Shown in pieces: positions 18,116-26,199 of a stretch of DNA of 55,930 nt. Each line of letters starts with the position of its first letter. Position 1 is the stretch's first letter. The translations under genes and the position numbers were made by a program. The notes beneath the pieces were generated by a model. That model searched no databases, was not told the origin of the DNA, and saw nothing but the letters and a program-made list of their open reading frames with translations. Origin of the DNA: an uncultured Sutterella sp. (GTDB lineage Bacteria > Pseudomonadota > Gammaproteobacteria > Burkholderiales > Burkholderiaceae_F); contig CALXXT010000080.1 in assembly GCA_944392755.1 (NCBI GenBank), positions 1 to 55,930 on the forward strand, read 5' to 3'.

Positions 18116-18781
18116 ATGAAATATCTCCTTGTTGACGACCACGCGCTCATCACGAGCGCCATATCCATGATGCTCGCCGACCGCGAGCCCGATGCGGACG
18201 TCCGCACGGCCTCGAGCGCCGAGGAGGCGCTGCGCCTTGTTGAAGCCGAAGGCGACACGGCCGACCTTCTCATTCTCGACCTGTCGCTCCCGGGCGTGAG
18301 CGGCACGGAGCTCATGGAAGAGATCGTCCGCATTCAGCCGATGCTCAAAATCCTCGTGCTTTCGGGGCTGACGGATCAGGAGAGCGTCATGCGGGTGCTG
18401 CAGCTCGGAGCCGCGGGCTTCGTTCCGAAGTCGCTCGACGCCGACATGCTCGCCGACGCGATCGACTTCGTGCTGAAGGGAGGCGTCTTCATCCCGTCGA
18501 AGCTTCTGGCGGAATCGCAGCGCGCGGGATTCCTCACGCGCACGGCCGAGCACCTCAAGCGCGGCGACAACGAAGAGCCCGTGCATCTCACCGAACGGCA
18601 GAAGGACGTGCTCGCCCGCCTCGCGCAGGGCGCGCCCATCAAGCGGATCTGCCGCGAGCTCAATCTCTCGGAAGGCACCGTGAAGACGCACGTCGCGGCG
18701 ATCTACCGCGCCTTCGGCGCCTCGAACCGCACGGAAGCGCTTCTCGCCGCCCGACGCGCCGGGTTCGACATCGACCTCTGA
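18116..18781 (+). CDS. NarL/LuxR-type response regulator
   Basis: A 221-residue regulator with an N-terminal receiver (acidic VDDH at 6-9, phosphoacceptor Asp55 in LILDLSLPG) and a C-terminal LuxR helix-turn-helix (LTERQKDVLARL to SEGTVKTHVAAIYRAFGASN). A TACAAT -10-like hexamer at 18103-18108 sits only 8 bases before the ATG with no Shine-Dalgarno, so the mRNA could be leaderless. It converges on the lysE/hybrid-kinase operon; that kinase is the nearest candidate partner. Confidence 0.9.
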   Translation: MKYLLVDDHALITSAISMMLADREPDADVRTASSAEEALRLVEAEGDTADLLILDLSLPGVSGTELMEEIVRIQPMLKILVLSGLTDQESVMRVLQLGAAGFVPKSLDADMLADAIDFVLKGGVFIPSKLLAESQRAGFLTRTAEHLKRGDNEEPVHLTERQKDVLARLAQGAPIKRICRELNLSEGTVKTHVAAIYRAFGASNRTEALLAARRAGFDIDL

Positions 18782-18794
18782 GCGCGCAGGGCCG

Positions 18795-19433
18795 TCAGGC
18801 CTGCATGAACCGCAGCGCCGAGAGCGCCAGCATGCCGCTGCCCAAAAGGAAGAAGGCCCCCGCGGAAATGCGCTTCACCCACAAGGGGCCGCGCTCGCCG
18901 CGAATGAAGGCGCGCGCCCGCGCGCTCAGCGCCGCGTAGATCATCATGCCGACGAAGACGAGCGCCGAGTACGCGGCGGTCAGGACTGAGGCCTGCCACG
19001 CGTAGCTTCCAGCCGGATCCATGAACTGAGGCAGCACCGAAAGCGCGAAGACGAGCGGCTGCGGGTTCGTGACGGAAACGATCACGCACTTGCGGAAGAT
19101 CGACCAGGCGGACTCCGGCGCGCCGCCCGAGCCGACGTCCTCGGTCATGACGGGCGGCGGCTTCGTCCACGTCCGCCAGCCGAGCCAGAGGATGTAGAGG
19201 CTGCCCAAAACCTTCACGGCGAAGAAGAGCTCCGGCCTGTCCGCAACCGCGACGCCGAGCCCGGAGAGCGCAAGCGCGAAAAGGAGCGCGATGCCGAGTG
19301 CGATCCCGAGGCACCCAGGCACCGCAAGCCGCCAGCCGTGCTCGACCGAGAGCACGACGATCATGACGACGCCCATGCCGGGCGTCATGATGTTCGCGGC
19401 GGCCACGGCGAGAAAAACTCCGAAGAACGGCAT
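18795..19433 (-). CDS. LysE/RhtB-family amino acid exporter
   Basis: A 212-residue inner-membrane exporter with about six spans. Family features are an N-terminal TPGMGVVMI stretch, GWRLAVPGCLGIALG, and VSVTNPQPLVF in the middle. Substrate cannot be told from sequence; the family exports basic amino acids, homoserine, threonine or related metabolites. It starts 10 bases after the hybrid kinase stop and ends 13 bases from the convergent regulator. Confidence 0.88.
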   Translation of the reverse strand: MPFFGVFLAVAAANIMTPGMGVVMIVVLSVEHGWRLAVPGCLGIALGIALLFALALSGLGVAVADRPELFFAVKVLGSLYILWLGWRTWTKPPPVMTEDVGSGGAPESAWSIFRKCVIVSVTNPQPLVFALSVLPQFMDPAGSYAWQASVLTAAYSALVFVGMMIYAALSARARAFIRGERGPLWVKRISAGAFFLLGSGMLALSALRFMQA

Positions 19434-19443
19434 CGTCGGTCCC

Positions 19444-21300
19444 CTATCGAAGCGCGTCGAGAAGCGCCTCGCGCAGCGCTTCGGCCGTCACGGGCTTCTG
19501 CAGAATGCGCTTGAGACCCGAAGGCCGCGGAGCGCCCGTCTTCACGCGCTTCGCGTATTCGGCGGCGATGAGGTCGCGCGCCACGGCCGTGACGAGGATC
19601 ATCGGCACCGGAGCGCCGCGCAGCCGCTCGATCTCCGCTCCCGCGTCGAGCCCCGTGGGCTCGCCCTCTCCGAAGTTGTAGTCGGACACGAAGACGAGCG
19701 GAACGGCGGCTTCGACGGCCGAATTGAAGAAGCGCGCATCGGGACGCGCCGCGGCAAGGACGTCCGCGCCCCATCCCTCGATTCGGCCCCGAAGGGCCTC
19801 GCGCACCACGTCGTCGTCCTCGAGCAGAAGCACCGTCGCGTCGATCGGCGCGTCGAGCTCAGCCGAAGCCGGCGCCGAAGGAGCGGGAACCGAGCCGCAG
19901 GCGTCCGCCTCGGGAAGCACGAGCCGGAAGAGGCTCCCGCGCCCGAGCCGTGCGCCCACCATGAGCTCGATGCCGAGCTGCCGGCAGATGCCGCGAACGA
20001 TCGAGAGGCCCAGCCCGAAGCCCGAGCCGGGCTGCGACTTTCCGGCGGATCCGCGGTAGAAGGTTTCAAAGATCCGGCGGCAGTCCTCGCGGCTCATCCC
20101 GGGACCCGCGTCGCACACGCAGAGGGCGACGCGCCCGCCTCCCATGCGGTGCGCGGCGACGAGCACCTCGGCGCCCGGCTTCGTCGTGTAGCGGATCGCA
20201 TTCGAGATGAGGTTGCGCAGCGCCCGCGAAAGCAGCTGCGGGTCCGTGCGCACGCACGCGTCGACGGCGCGGGTCCTGAGGATCAGGCCCTTCTCGCGCG
20301 CAATCGGCGCGAACTCCTTGGCGAGCGACTCGACGAGCGGGCGCACGCGGACCTCTTCGGGCCGCGTTTCAATCCGCCCGAACTCCATGCGGGTCACCTC
20401 GAGAATCTGCTCGACCAGCGTCGAAATCGTGCGGCTCGTCTCGGAAAGCTGCCGAATCACGGGCTCTGTCCGCGGATCGGCGCGCCGCTTGAGGATGTCG
20501 AGAAAAATCCCCATCGCCTGAAGAGGCTGACGGATGTCATGGTTCGCGGCGGCGAAGAACCGCGCGCGCCGTTCGCTCTCGGCCTGGGTCGTGCGGCGCG
20601 CCGCCTCGGCGCGGTTGATTTCCGTCTTGAGGCGCTGCACCAGGCGGTGGTTGCGGCTCTCGGTGAGAATCGAGGAGAGCACCATCTCGTTCAGGCGCCG
20701 TCCCGAATAGAGGACGAAGCACGTGACGACGAGCACGATGAGCGCCACGATCGTTTGGCTCACGCCGAACTGCGACCCCACGGCAAGCGAGAGCGGCGCG
20801 AGCGAGAGGAGCGTGAAGACCGTGAGCGAAGGCATCCAGCAGGAATAGACGGGCCAGCTCGCGAAGGTCACGCCGGCGATCACGGCGACGGGCACGATCT
20901 GCTGAATTCCCGAATGCGGGACCATGAAGGCGACGCCCGCGACGCCCCAGATGACGCCGGCGGCGGCGGCGAGCGCCGTCCAGCGCCGAATCCACAGGCG
21001 GATGCGCTCGACGCGGTCGCGGTCGCGCCAAAAGCGCCGCACGAAGAGAAGCGAGAGCCAGATCTGCACGGCTCCGGCGGCGCTCCAGAGCGCGAGAAAC
21101 GCGTCGGAAACCGCGCTCTGCCAAAAGGTTGCGTCCATCGCCGCTATCCCGATCGTCTGCGCGGCAAGCGCGATCGGATGAAGCTTGAGCGACGCGAGAA
21201 TGAGCTTGGCGAGCTGCCGCGACGTGATGCGTCGGGAAGCGGGCAGGAGGAAGAAGTCGCGCAGCGCTCCCGAACGACCGCGCCGTCCGCCTCCGATCAT
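19444..21300 (-). CDS. hybrid sensor histidine kinase with C-terminal receiver
   Basis: A 618-residue membrane kinase. Residues about 40-200 hold five or six spans with little periplasmic sequence; then a coiled linker, an H box NHDIRQPLQ (His254), N box NLISNAIRYT (about 363-372), G boxes DAGPGM and GSGFGLGLS, and a C-terminal receiver (LEDDD 493-497, phosphoacceptor Asp540, conserved Lys in LQKP). The start overlaps the ldcA stop by four bases. It may signal to the NarL-type regulator across lysE. Confidence 0.9.
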   Translation of the reverse strand: MIGGGRRGRSGALRDFFLLPASRRITSRQLAKLILASLKLHPIALAAQTIGIAAMDATFWQSAVSDAFLALWSAAGAVQIWLSLLFVRRFWRDRDRVERIRLWIRRWTALAAAAGVIWGVAGVAFMVPHSGIQQIVPVAVIAGVTFASWPVYSCWMPSLTVFTLLSLAPLSLAVGSQFGVSQTIVALIVLVVTCFVLYSGRRLNEMVLSSILTESRNHRLVQRLKTEINRAEAARRTTQAESERRARFFAAANHDIRQPLQAMGIFLDILKRRADPRTEPVIRQLSETSRTISTLVEQILEVTRMEFGRIETRPEEVRVRPLVESLAKEFAPIAREKGLILRTRAVDACVRTDPQLLSRALRNLISNAIRYTTKPGAEVLVAAHRMGGGRVALCVCDAGPGMSREDCRRIFETFYRGSAGKSQPGSGFGLGLSIVRGICRQLGIELMVGARLGRGSLFRLVLPEADACGSVPAPSAPASAELDAPIDATVLLLEDDDVVREALRGRIEGWGADVLAAARPDARFFNSAVEAAVPLVFVSDYNFGEGEPTGLDAGAEIERLRGAPVPMILVTAVARDLIAAEYAKRVKTGAPRPSGLKRILQKPVTAEALREALLDALR

Positions 21301-22268
21301 CGGGCGCTCCAGGAAAGACGCGCGCCCTCGGCTCCGAGTATGAGCCGGCCCTCGCGGCCGAAGGGGAGCGCCGCCTTTCGGGCGACGTGCCCGAAGGGAA
21401 GCCCGAGCGCCATGAGCGTGCCGGCCGGAAGGCGCCGCCTCAAATACCCGAAGACGCGGGGAAGCGTCTCCTCTCCGGGCGAGCGCTCAACGGCCGCCGC
21501 CCCGGAGAAGTCCCCGAGAACTACCGCGCGCTGCCGGCCGAGAATCCCCGCGTCGAGAAGCGTGAGGAGCATGCGCTCAACCCTGTAGGCGGCTTCGCCG
21601 ACGTCTTCTAGGTAGAGAATCCCGCCGCGCACGTCGGGCATCCAGGGCGTTCCCGCGAGGCTCGCGAGAAGCGCCAGGTTTCCGCCCCAGAGGACGCCCT
21701 CGGCCTCTCCGGCCTCCCGCTTCCAGTCCGAAGCCCATTCGGGTTCGGCGAAGGCGAGCGGCTCGAGCGCGCGCCCGAAGACGGCCGTGAAGCGCTCGAG
21801 CATGAAGGGATCGGGCTCCTCGAAGCTGCCGAGCATCGGGCCCTGCCACGAGGCGCGGCCCGTGCGGGCGTAGAGCGCCGCGTTGAAGGCCGTGAAGTCG
21901 GAGTAGCCGACGAAGGGCGTGCGGGCTTCGGCGAGGCGCTCCCAGTCAAGGAGCGGCAGAAGCCTCGTCATGCCGTAGCCGCCTCGGATCGGCATCACGA
22001 GGTCGACGCCGGGCAGCTCCGCCGCCGTCATGAGGTCTTCGGCGCGCCGCTCGTCCGGCCCGGCGAAGCGCCCTTCACGATGAAGCGCGCCGTCCATGAG
22101 GACGGGCACGGCGCCGAGCGCCTCCAGGACGTCGAGCGCGCGTTCGCGTCTGCCGTGATCGATCTCGCCCGAAGGGGCGAGATATTGGTAGGAAGGGGCC
22201 GGGATCGCGATGCGCCGGCCGGCAAAAGCCGCGCGCACGCCGTCCGAAAACTGGCGGTCAGTCGTCAT
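21297..22268 (-). CDS. ldcA: muramoyltetrapeptide LD-carboxypeptidase
   Basis: A 323-residue S66-family peptidase that trims the terminal D-alanine of recycled murein tetrapeptides in the cytoplasm. The nucleophile is Ser123 in VGYSDFTA; RGGYGMTRLLP lies before it and the Glu region EGVLWGGNLALL and His region LPFGHVARK follow. The start is ATG 22268 (MTTDRQF); the longer frame to 22433 would overlap tadA by 176 bases. The chosen start overlaps tadA by 11 bases. Confidence 0.88.
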   Translation of the reverse strand: MTTDRQFSDGVRAAFAGRRIAIPAPSYQYLAPSGEIDHGRRERALDVLEALGAVPVLMDGALHREGRFAGPDERRAEDLMTAAELPGVDLVMPIRGGYGMTRLLPLLDWERLAEARTPFVGYSDFTAFNAALYARTGRASWQGPMLGSFEEPDPFMLERFTAVFGRALEPLAFAEPEWASDWKREAGEAEGVLWGGNLALLASLAGTPWMPDVRGGILYLEDVGEAAYRVERMLLTLLDAGILGRQRAVVLGDFSGAAAVERSPGEETLPRVFGYLRRRLPAGTLMALGLPFGHVARKAALPFGREGRLILGAEGARLSWSAR

Positions 22269-23202
22269 GAGGATCCTCGTCGGATGCGCCCGTCCGTCGG
22301 CGGGCTTCAAAAAATCGGATGAGCTCGGCGCGGCACTCCGCTTCAAGAAGTCCGCCCTCGATTCGGGGGCGGTGGTTGACGCCCGGAAGATCGAAGAGCC
22401 TGAGCGCGCCTTCGAGCGCCCCTCGGCGCGCATCGGCCGCGCCGTACACGATGCGGCGGCACCGCGCCTCGGCGATGGCTCCCGCGCACATCGGGCAGGG
22501 CTCGAGCGTCACGTAGAGCGTCGTTCCGGTCAGGCGGTGGTTTCCCCTTCGGCGGGCGCCCCCGCGCAGCGCGAGGATCTCGGCATGCGCGGTCGGATCG
22601 CCGTCCCTGAGCGTGCGGTTCGAGGCGCAGGCGAGCACTTCGCCGTCTTCCGAAACGAGAAGGGCGCCCACCGGCACCTCGCCCGCCTTCGCGGCCTCTC
22701 GAGCCGCCTCGAGCGCCTGCTCCATGAACCTTCGGTCGAGCGCCGGATCGGCCGGAGGAAGGCCGCTGTTGGCGCTGCGGTTTCTCGTCTGCAGCTCCAT
22801 GCGCATGCGGGCCCTGCGCTCGCTCAGGATGACCTCGGCCGCCTCGACTTCGGCCGCCAGCCGTTCGGCCGTGACGCCGGGCCGCGGCTCGACGAGCACT
22901 TCAATCGAGCCGTCTTCGCGGGCTGCCGCCAGCCCGATCGATTCGGCCGCATCGAGGAGCGCTTCGGGCTCGGCCGCGATCCAGCTCCCTGCGCCCTGCA
23001 GAAACTTTCCGAGAAGGCGGATCGCCTCGCCGCGCGGCAGGGTTTTTCCGGCCGCTCCGAGAAGCGCGCCGCCAAGGGCGACGCGCAGGTCCTCGGAGGA
23101 TTTGCCGATCGACTGAAGCGGCGAGCCTCTGCGGATGCTGAGCTCGACGAATCGTTCAATATCGTGAGGCGCGTAGTCGAGCGCCGCGGGGAGTGCGTAC
23201 AT
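22258..23202 (-). CDS. tadA: tRNA adenosine deaminase TadA with an N-terminal extension
   Basis: A 314-residue protein. Residues about 155-310 are a TadA deaminase with HAE at 206-208 and PCPMC (Cys236, Cys239), which makes inosine 34 in tRNA-Arg. The first 150 residues are a separate domain I do not recognise, with a hydrophobic glycine-rich stretch around 42-52 and an acidic end. The usual TadA length is about 150-170, so this is either a fusion or a lineage-specific extension. The ATG lacks a clear ribosome site. Confidence 0.85.
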   Translation of the reverse strand: MYALPAALDYAPHDIERFVELSIRRGSPLQSIGKSSEDLRVALGGALLGAAGKTLPRGEAIRLLGKFLQGAGSWIAAEPEALLDAAESIGLAAAREDGSIEVLVEPRPGVTAERLAAEVEAAEVILSERRARMRMELQTRNRSANSGLPPADPALDRRFMEQALEAAREAAKAGEVPVGALLVSEDGEVLACASNRTLRDGDPTAHAEILALRGGARRRGNHRLTGTTLYVTLEPCPMCAGAIAEARCRRIVYGAADARRGALEGALRLFDLPGVNHRPRIEGGLLEAECRAELIRFFEARRRTGASDEDPHDD

Positions 23203-23235
23203 GGGGGAACACGGTCGAAGTCAATCTGTGGGAGA

Positions 23236-23244
23236 ACGATAGCA
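23236..23244 (-). promoter_or_regulatory. extended -10 of the tadA operon
   Basis: Minus-strand TGCTATCGT lies 34 bases before the tadA ATG and matches the nonamer before the dCMP deaminase gene exactly. It would drive tadA-ldcA-kinase-lysE, which are linked by overlaps or a 10-base gap. Confidence 0.45.
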
Positions 23245-23274
23245 CGCGCAGGCGCCGCCGCTTCGGGCGCATCG

Positions 23275-24807
23275 TCACCGCTCAGTCTTCACGCGGACCG
23301 TGACGCTCAGTCCGGGACGGTCCTTGTCGTCCGGGCGGGCGTCCGCGAGCGACACTTCCGCCCCGATCATGTCGGCGTAGGTCTTCACGATCGCGAGTCC
23401 AAGCCCCGTGCCCACCGCCTTCGTGCCGGGGATTCGGTAGAAGGGGTCGAAGACCCGCTCCCGCTCTTCGGCCGGGATCCCCGCCCCCGTGTCGGAAACG
23501 ACGAAGACGAGCGCGTCCTTCCCGCGGCGGAATTCGAGCTTCACGCTTCCGCCTTCGGGCGAATAGCGCACGGCATTCTCGAGGAGATTGCGCAAAATGG
23601 CGGTGAGCGCCGTGCGGGAGACCCCCGAGATCGGCGCTTCGCGCTCTTCGATGCCTTCGACCGAAAAGCCGATCGACTTCTCCTCCATCGCGGAGAGGAG
23701 CGGCTCGAGAAGTTCGCCCGCCGCCTCCGAGAAGTACCAGGGCTCGGCGTCCTTTTCGAGCGCCTTCGAGGTTTCGCCCGCCTGCGCGCGGGCGAAAAGC
23801 AGAAGCTGCGAAACCTGATGAACCGAGCGGTTCAAGCCGCCCGCCAGATTGTCGACGATGGCGCGCGCTTCAGGAGGAAGCTCAAGCCGGCTGAGGTGCT
23901 CGGCTTCGATCATGAGCGACGTGAGGGGGCTGCGCAGCTCGTGAGCCGCATCCGCCGTGAAGCGGATTTCGCGCGTGCGCGCGGCCTGAACGCGCGCGAG
24001 AAGATCGTTGACGGCGTCGCCGAAGGGCGCCGCCTCCTTCGGCAGCGAATCGAGGTTGAGGGGTTCAAGATGCGACGCGTCCCGCGAGCGCACTTCCTCC
24101 GCGGCTCGGCGCAGCTTCACGAAGGACTGCCGCAGCACCAGGGCGACGACGATGAGCAGGAGCGGCATCAGGATGAGCAGCGGCGCGGCCGCGCGGAGCG
24201 CCTCTGCCGCCGCGCGCGCCTCGATGAGAGACATTGGGGCGGCGACCGCCGTGTAGCGCCCGTCGGGAAGGAAGATGACGCAGAGCCGATGCGGACTTCC
24301 CTCGATCGTACGGTTGGAAAAGCCCCCTCGGAGGGGTTCCTCGAAGACGGCGTCGGCGGGCCGCTCGAAGTTGGGCGCGTTGGAGCGCACGTGCACCCGG
24401 CAGTGCTCGCCCGTGGGGATCGCGCGCTCCGCGGCGGGGCTGCCTTCGGGCATCCAGGCTTCGAGGAGCGCTTCGGCGTCGCGGGCGCGCTCGGCGGCAA
24501 TGATGCTGCGGTTCTCCCTCATCATGTGCCGCCGCATGTGCCCGGGGCCGCGTCCGTGGCGGCGGCCTTGGCGGAACGCATCCCAGTCCTCGGGGGTTTC
24601 GGAATACGGATCGGCCACGCCCGCGCGCGCGAGCGCGCTCGCCACTTCCGCGAGGGCCGAGTCCTGCGCCTCGAGAGCGGACTTCGTCGTCTGCCGATAG
24701 GTGATGAAGGCGGTCACGGCCGTGAAGAGGACGAAGGCGGCCGTCATCGCGGCGACCGTCCGCAGCAGGAGCGAAGAGCGCGCGTCGGCGCCGAAGATCC
24801 GCTTCAC
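23275..24807 (-). CDS. sensor histidine kinase of an OmpR-type two-component system
   Basis: A 510-residue QseC/PmrB-like kinase: one span near residues 15-36, a periplasmic domain of about 170 residues with a basic His/Met-rich patch (RRHGRGPGHMRRHMMR, about 82-97), a second span near 205-226, a HAMP-like linker, H box DAAHELRSPL (His289), N box NLLENAVRYS, and G boxes DTGAGIP and GTGLGLAIV. I chose GTG 24807 because it overlaps the regulator's TGA by four bases and has GGGAGA upstream; another GTG lies eight codons earlier. The His/Met patch hints at metal or cationic ligands. Confidence 0.9.
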   Translation of the reverse strand: MKRIFGADARSSLLLRTVAAMTAAFVLFTAVTAFITYRQTTKSALEAQDSALAEVASALARAGVADPYSETPEDWDAFRQGRRHGRGPGHMRRHMMRENRSIIAAERARDAEALLEAWMPEGSPAAERAIPTGEHCRVHVRSNAPNFERPADAVFEEPLRGGFSNRTIEGSPHRLCVIFLPDGRYTAVAAPMSLIEARAAAEALRAAAPLLILMPLLLIVVALVLRQSFVKLRRAAEEVRSRDASHLEPLNLDSLPKEAAPFGDAVNDLLARVQAARTREIRFTADAAHELRSPLTSLMIEAEHLSRLELPPEARAIVDNLAGGLNRSVHQVSQLLLFARAQAGETSKALEKDAEPWYFSEAAGELLEPLLSAMEEKSIGFSVEGIEEREAPISGVSRTALTAILRNLLENAVRYSPEGGSVKLEFRRGKDALVFVVSDTGAGIPAEERERVFDPFYRIPGTKAVGTGLGLAIVKTYADMIGAEVSLADARPDDKDRPGLSVTVRVKTER

Positions 24808-25478
24808 TTCGCGGTCTCCCGAATCCGCCACCCGAGGCCGCGGATGTTTTCAATGCGCGTCGAGCCGATCTTCTTGCGCAGCGCGTGAATGAGGTATTCG
24901 ACCGCGTTCCCTTCGGGCTCGTCGCCCGGCGCATAGAGCTTTTCCTCCAGGGCGCGCTTCGAGAGAATCGCCCCGGGCCGCACGAGGAGCGCGGCGAGAA
25001 GCGCGTATTCGCGCTTCGAGAGCGTGACGCGCTCCGCTCCGACCGAGCACGTATGGGTGACGGTGTTGAGCGCAAGGTCGCCCGCGCGGAGCACCTCGTC
25101 GGCGAGCGGCCCCTTGCGGCGCACGACCGCCCGCAGGCGGGCGAGGAGCTCCGACATGTGGAAGGGCTTCAGGATGTAGTCGTCGGCCCCGGCGTCGAGT
25201 CCCTCGAGCCGGCTCTCGAGCGCTTCGCGCGCGGTCACGATGATGACGGGAAGATCGCTCGCGGGCGCAGGCATGGCGCGGATGCGCCTCAGCACGTCGA
25301 TCCCGTCCATGCCCGGAAGCCCCAGATCGAGGAGGACCGCATCGGGCAGCGCCGCCGCGAGCGACGCAAGTCCCGAGCGGCCGTCGGCCGCGTGGGTCAC
25401 GACATGCGCTTCGCTCTCGAGCGCGGCGGCCACCGCGCGCGCAATGAAGGCGTCGTCCTCGATCAAAAGAATGCGCAT
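24804..25478 (-). CDS. OmpR-family response regulator
   Basis: A 224-residue regulator with receiver residues EDD at 7-9, Asp51 in LLDLGLPG and KPF near 101, then a winged-helix domain ending NIRGLGWRIRE. It resembles QseB/PmrA regulators. The ATG at 25478 starts right at the receiver fold; a frame running to 25826 is spurious. Its likely targets are the two PepSY genes next door, whose promoters carry 11-bp-spaced direct repeats. Confidence 0.92.
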   Translation of the reverse strand: MRILLIEDDAFIARAVAAALESEAHVVTHAADGRSGLASLAAALPDAVLLDLGLPGMDGIDVLRRIRAMPAPASDLPVIIVTAREALESRLEGLDAGADDYILKPFHMSELLARLRAVVRRKGPLADEVLRAGDLALNTVTHTCSVGAERVTLSKREYALLAALLVRPGAILSKRALEEKLYAPGDEPEGNAVEYLIHALRKKIGSTRIENIRGLGWRIRETAK

Positions 25479-25521
25479 GAAGCCCCTCCCTGCCGGCATG
25501 AAAAAAAAAGCGGACGGAAAA

Positions 25522-25527
25522 AGTATA
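25522..25527 (-). promoter_or_regulatory. -10 element of the two-component operon
   Basis: Minus-strand TATACT lies 44 bases before the regulator ATG. It directly follows the terminator hairpin of the PepSY gene, and no good -35 can be placed within that hairpin. Confidence 0.5.
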
Positions 25528-25555
25528 CGAAAGGAGGCGCCTTCTAAGCGCCTCC
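25522..25555 (-). terminator. terminator between PepSY gene 1 and the two-component operon
   Basis: GGAGGCGC and GCGCCTCC (25533-25540 and 25548-25555) form a perfect 8-bp stem with a 7-base loop. On the minus strand it is followed by TTTCGTATACTTTTT. It separates the PepSY transcript from the regulator genes, although the T-run is interrupted. Confidence 0.6.
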
Positions 25556-25611
25556 CCTCTCCTTCCCCAAGCGGAGCGCCCTTCCCGAATCGGCCGGGCG
25601 CCCGCCGCCGG

Positions 25612-26067
25612 CTACCACCAGCAGCCGCCGTCGCGGTGATGACGTCCGCGGCGGTGATGCGGACCGTAGTCGTAGCCGTCGACCATCGGGCAGTCCGCAT
25701 ACGGGCAGTCGGCGCGCGGTCCGGGCGGCGGCATCGGGCGGCCGTCGCGGATGCCCATCGAGTTCGCGGCGAGGATCTTGCCCGTCGAGGCGTCGACGAA
25801 GACGCGCAGGCGCTCGCCCTTTTCACCCGCGAGCCGAACGTCCCAAACGGTGCCGTAGGCGCGCGTGCCGTGCACCGAAGCCGTGACCGCCTTGGCGGAG
25901 TAGGCCTTTTCGGCGGCGGCGACCGCTTCGCTCATCGAAATGAGCTTCGCGGCTTCGGCGGAAGCCTGAACGGGGGGCACGGGTTCGGGCGTGGGAGCGG
26001 CGGCGTAGGCGGCCGACGCGAAGAGCGCGGCGGCAAGGATGGCAGCGGCTTGAATCTTCTTCGTCAT
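25612..26067 (-). CDS. periplasmic PepSY-domain protein with His/Cys-rich tail (copy 1)
   Basis: A 151-residue exported protein with a signal peptide cleaved near AYAAAP, a PepSY-type domain (LISMSEAVAAAEKAY to VFVDASTGKILA), and a C-terminal tail with CPYADCP, PHHRRGRHHRDGG and CWW. PepSY domains are thought to inhibit peptidases or sense envelope state. The tail suggests metal binding. AAGGAG precedes the ATG. Paralogous to the next gene and expressed from a promoter with the same operator. Confidence 0.88.
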   Translation of the reverse strand: MTKKIQAAAILAAALFASAAYAAAPTPEPVPPVQASAEAAKLISMSEAVAAAEKAYSAKAVTASVHGTRAYGTVWDVRLAGEKGERLRVFVDASTGKILAANSMGIRDGRPMPPPGPRADCPYADCPMVDGYDYGPHHRRGRHHRDGGCWW

Positions 26068-26139
26068 GATCTTCTCCTTCTTCAGAAGCTTTCCGGGAAG
26101 GGCGCCCTCGAGCGGACGGCCCTCCCCTTCCTTGTCTTC

Positions 26140-26182
26140 ACTTTAGCGCACTCAAATTAGCGTTCATTGAGGCGAAACTTAG
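26140..26182 (-). promoter_or_regulatory. operator-promoter of PepSY gene 1 (three 11-bp-spaced repeats plus -10)
   Basis: Reading the minus strand: CTAAG (26182-26178), CTCAA (26171-26167) and CTAAT (26160-26156), each 11 bp apart, then exactly 10 bases to TAAAGT (26145-26140) as -10. The 11-bp period is typical of OmpR-family dimers binding direct repeats. There is no good -35, which fits an activated promoter. The same layout stands before PepSY gene 2. Confidence 0.75.
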
Positions 26183-26199
26183 TTTTCCCTACATCTCGC

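Noticed and set aside
19291-21588. 765-codon open frame on the plus strand
   Set aside because: Antisense shadow of lysE and the hybrid kinase.
22210-24888. 892-codon open frame on the plus strand
   Set aside because: Spans the antisense of ldcA's start, tadA and the sensor kinase, all with intact motifs; no recognisable product.
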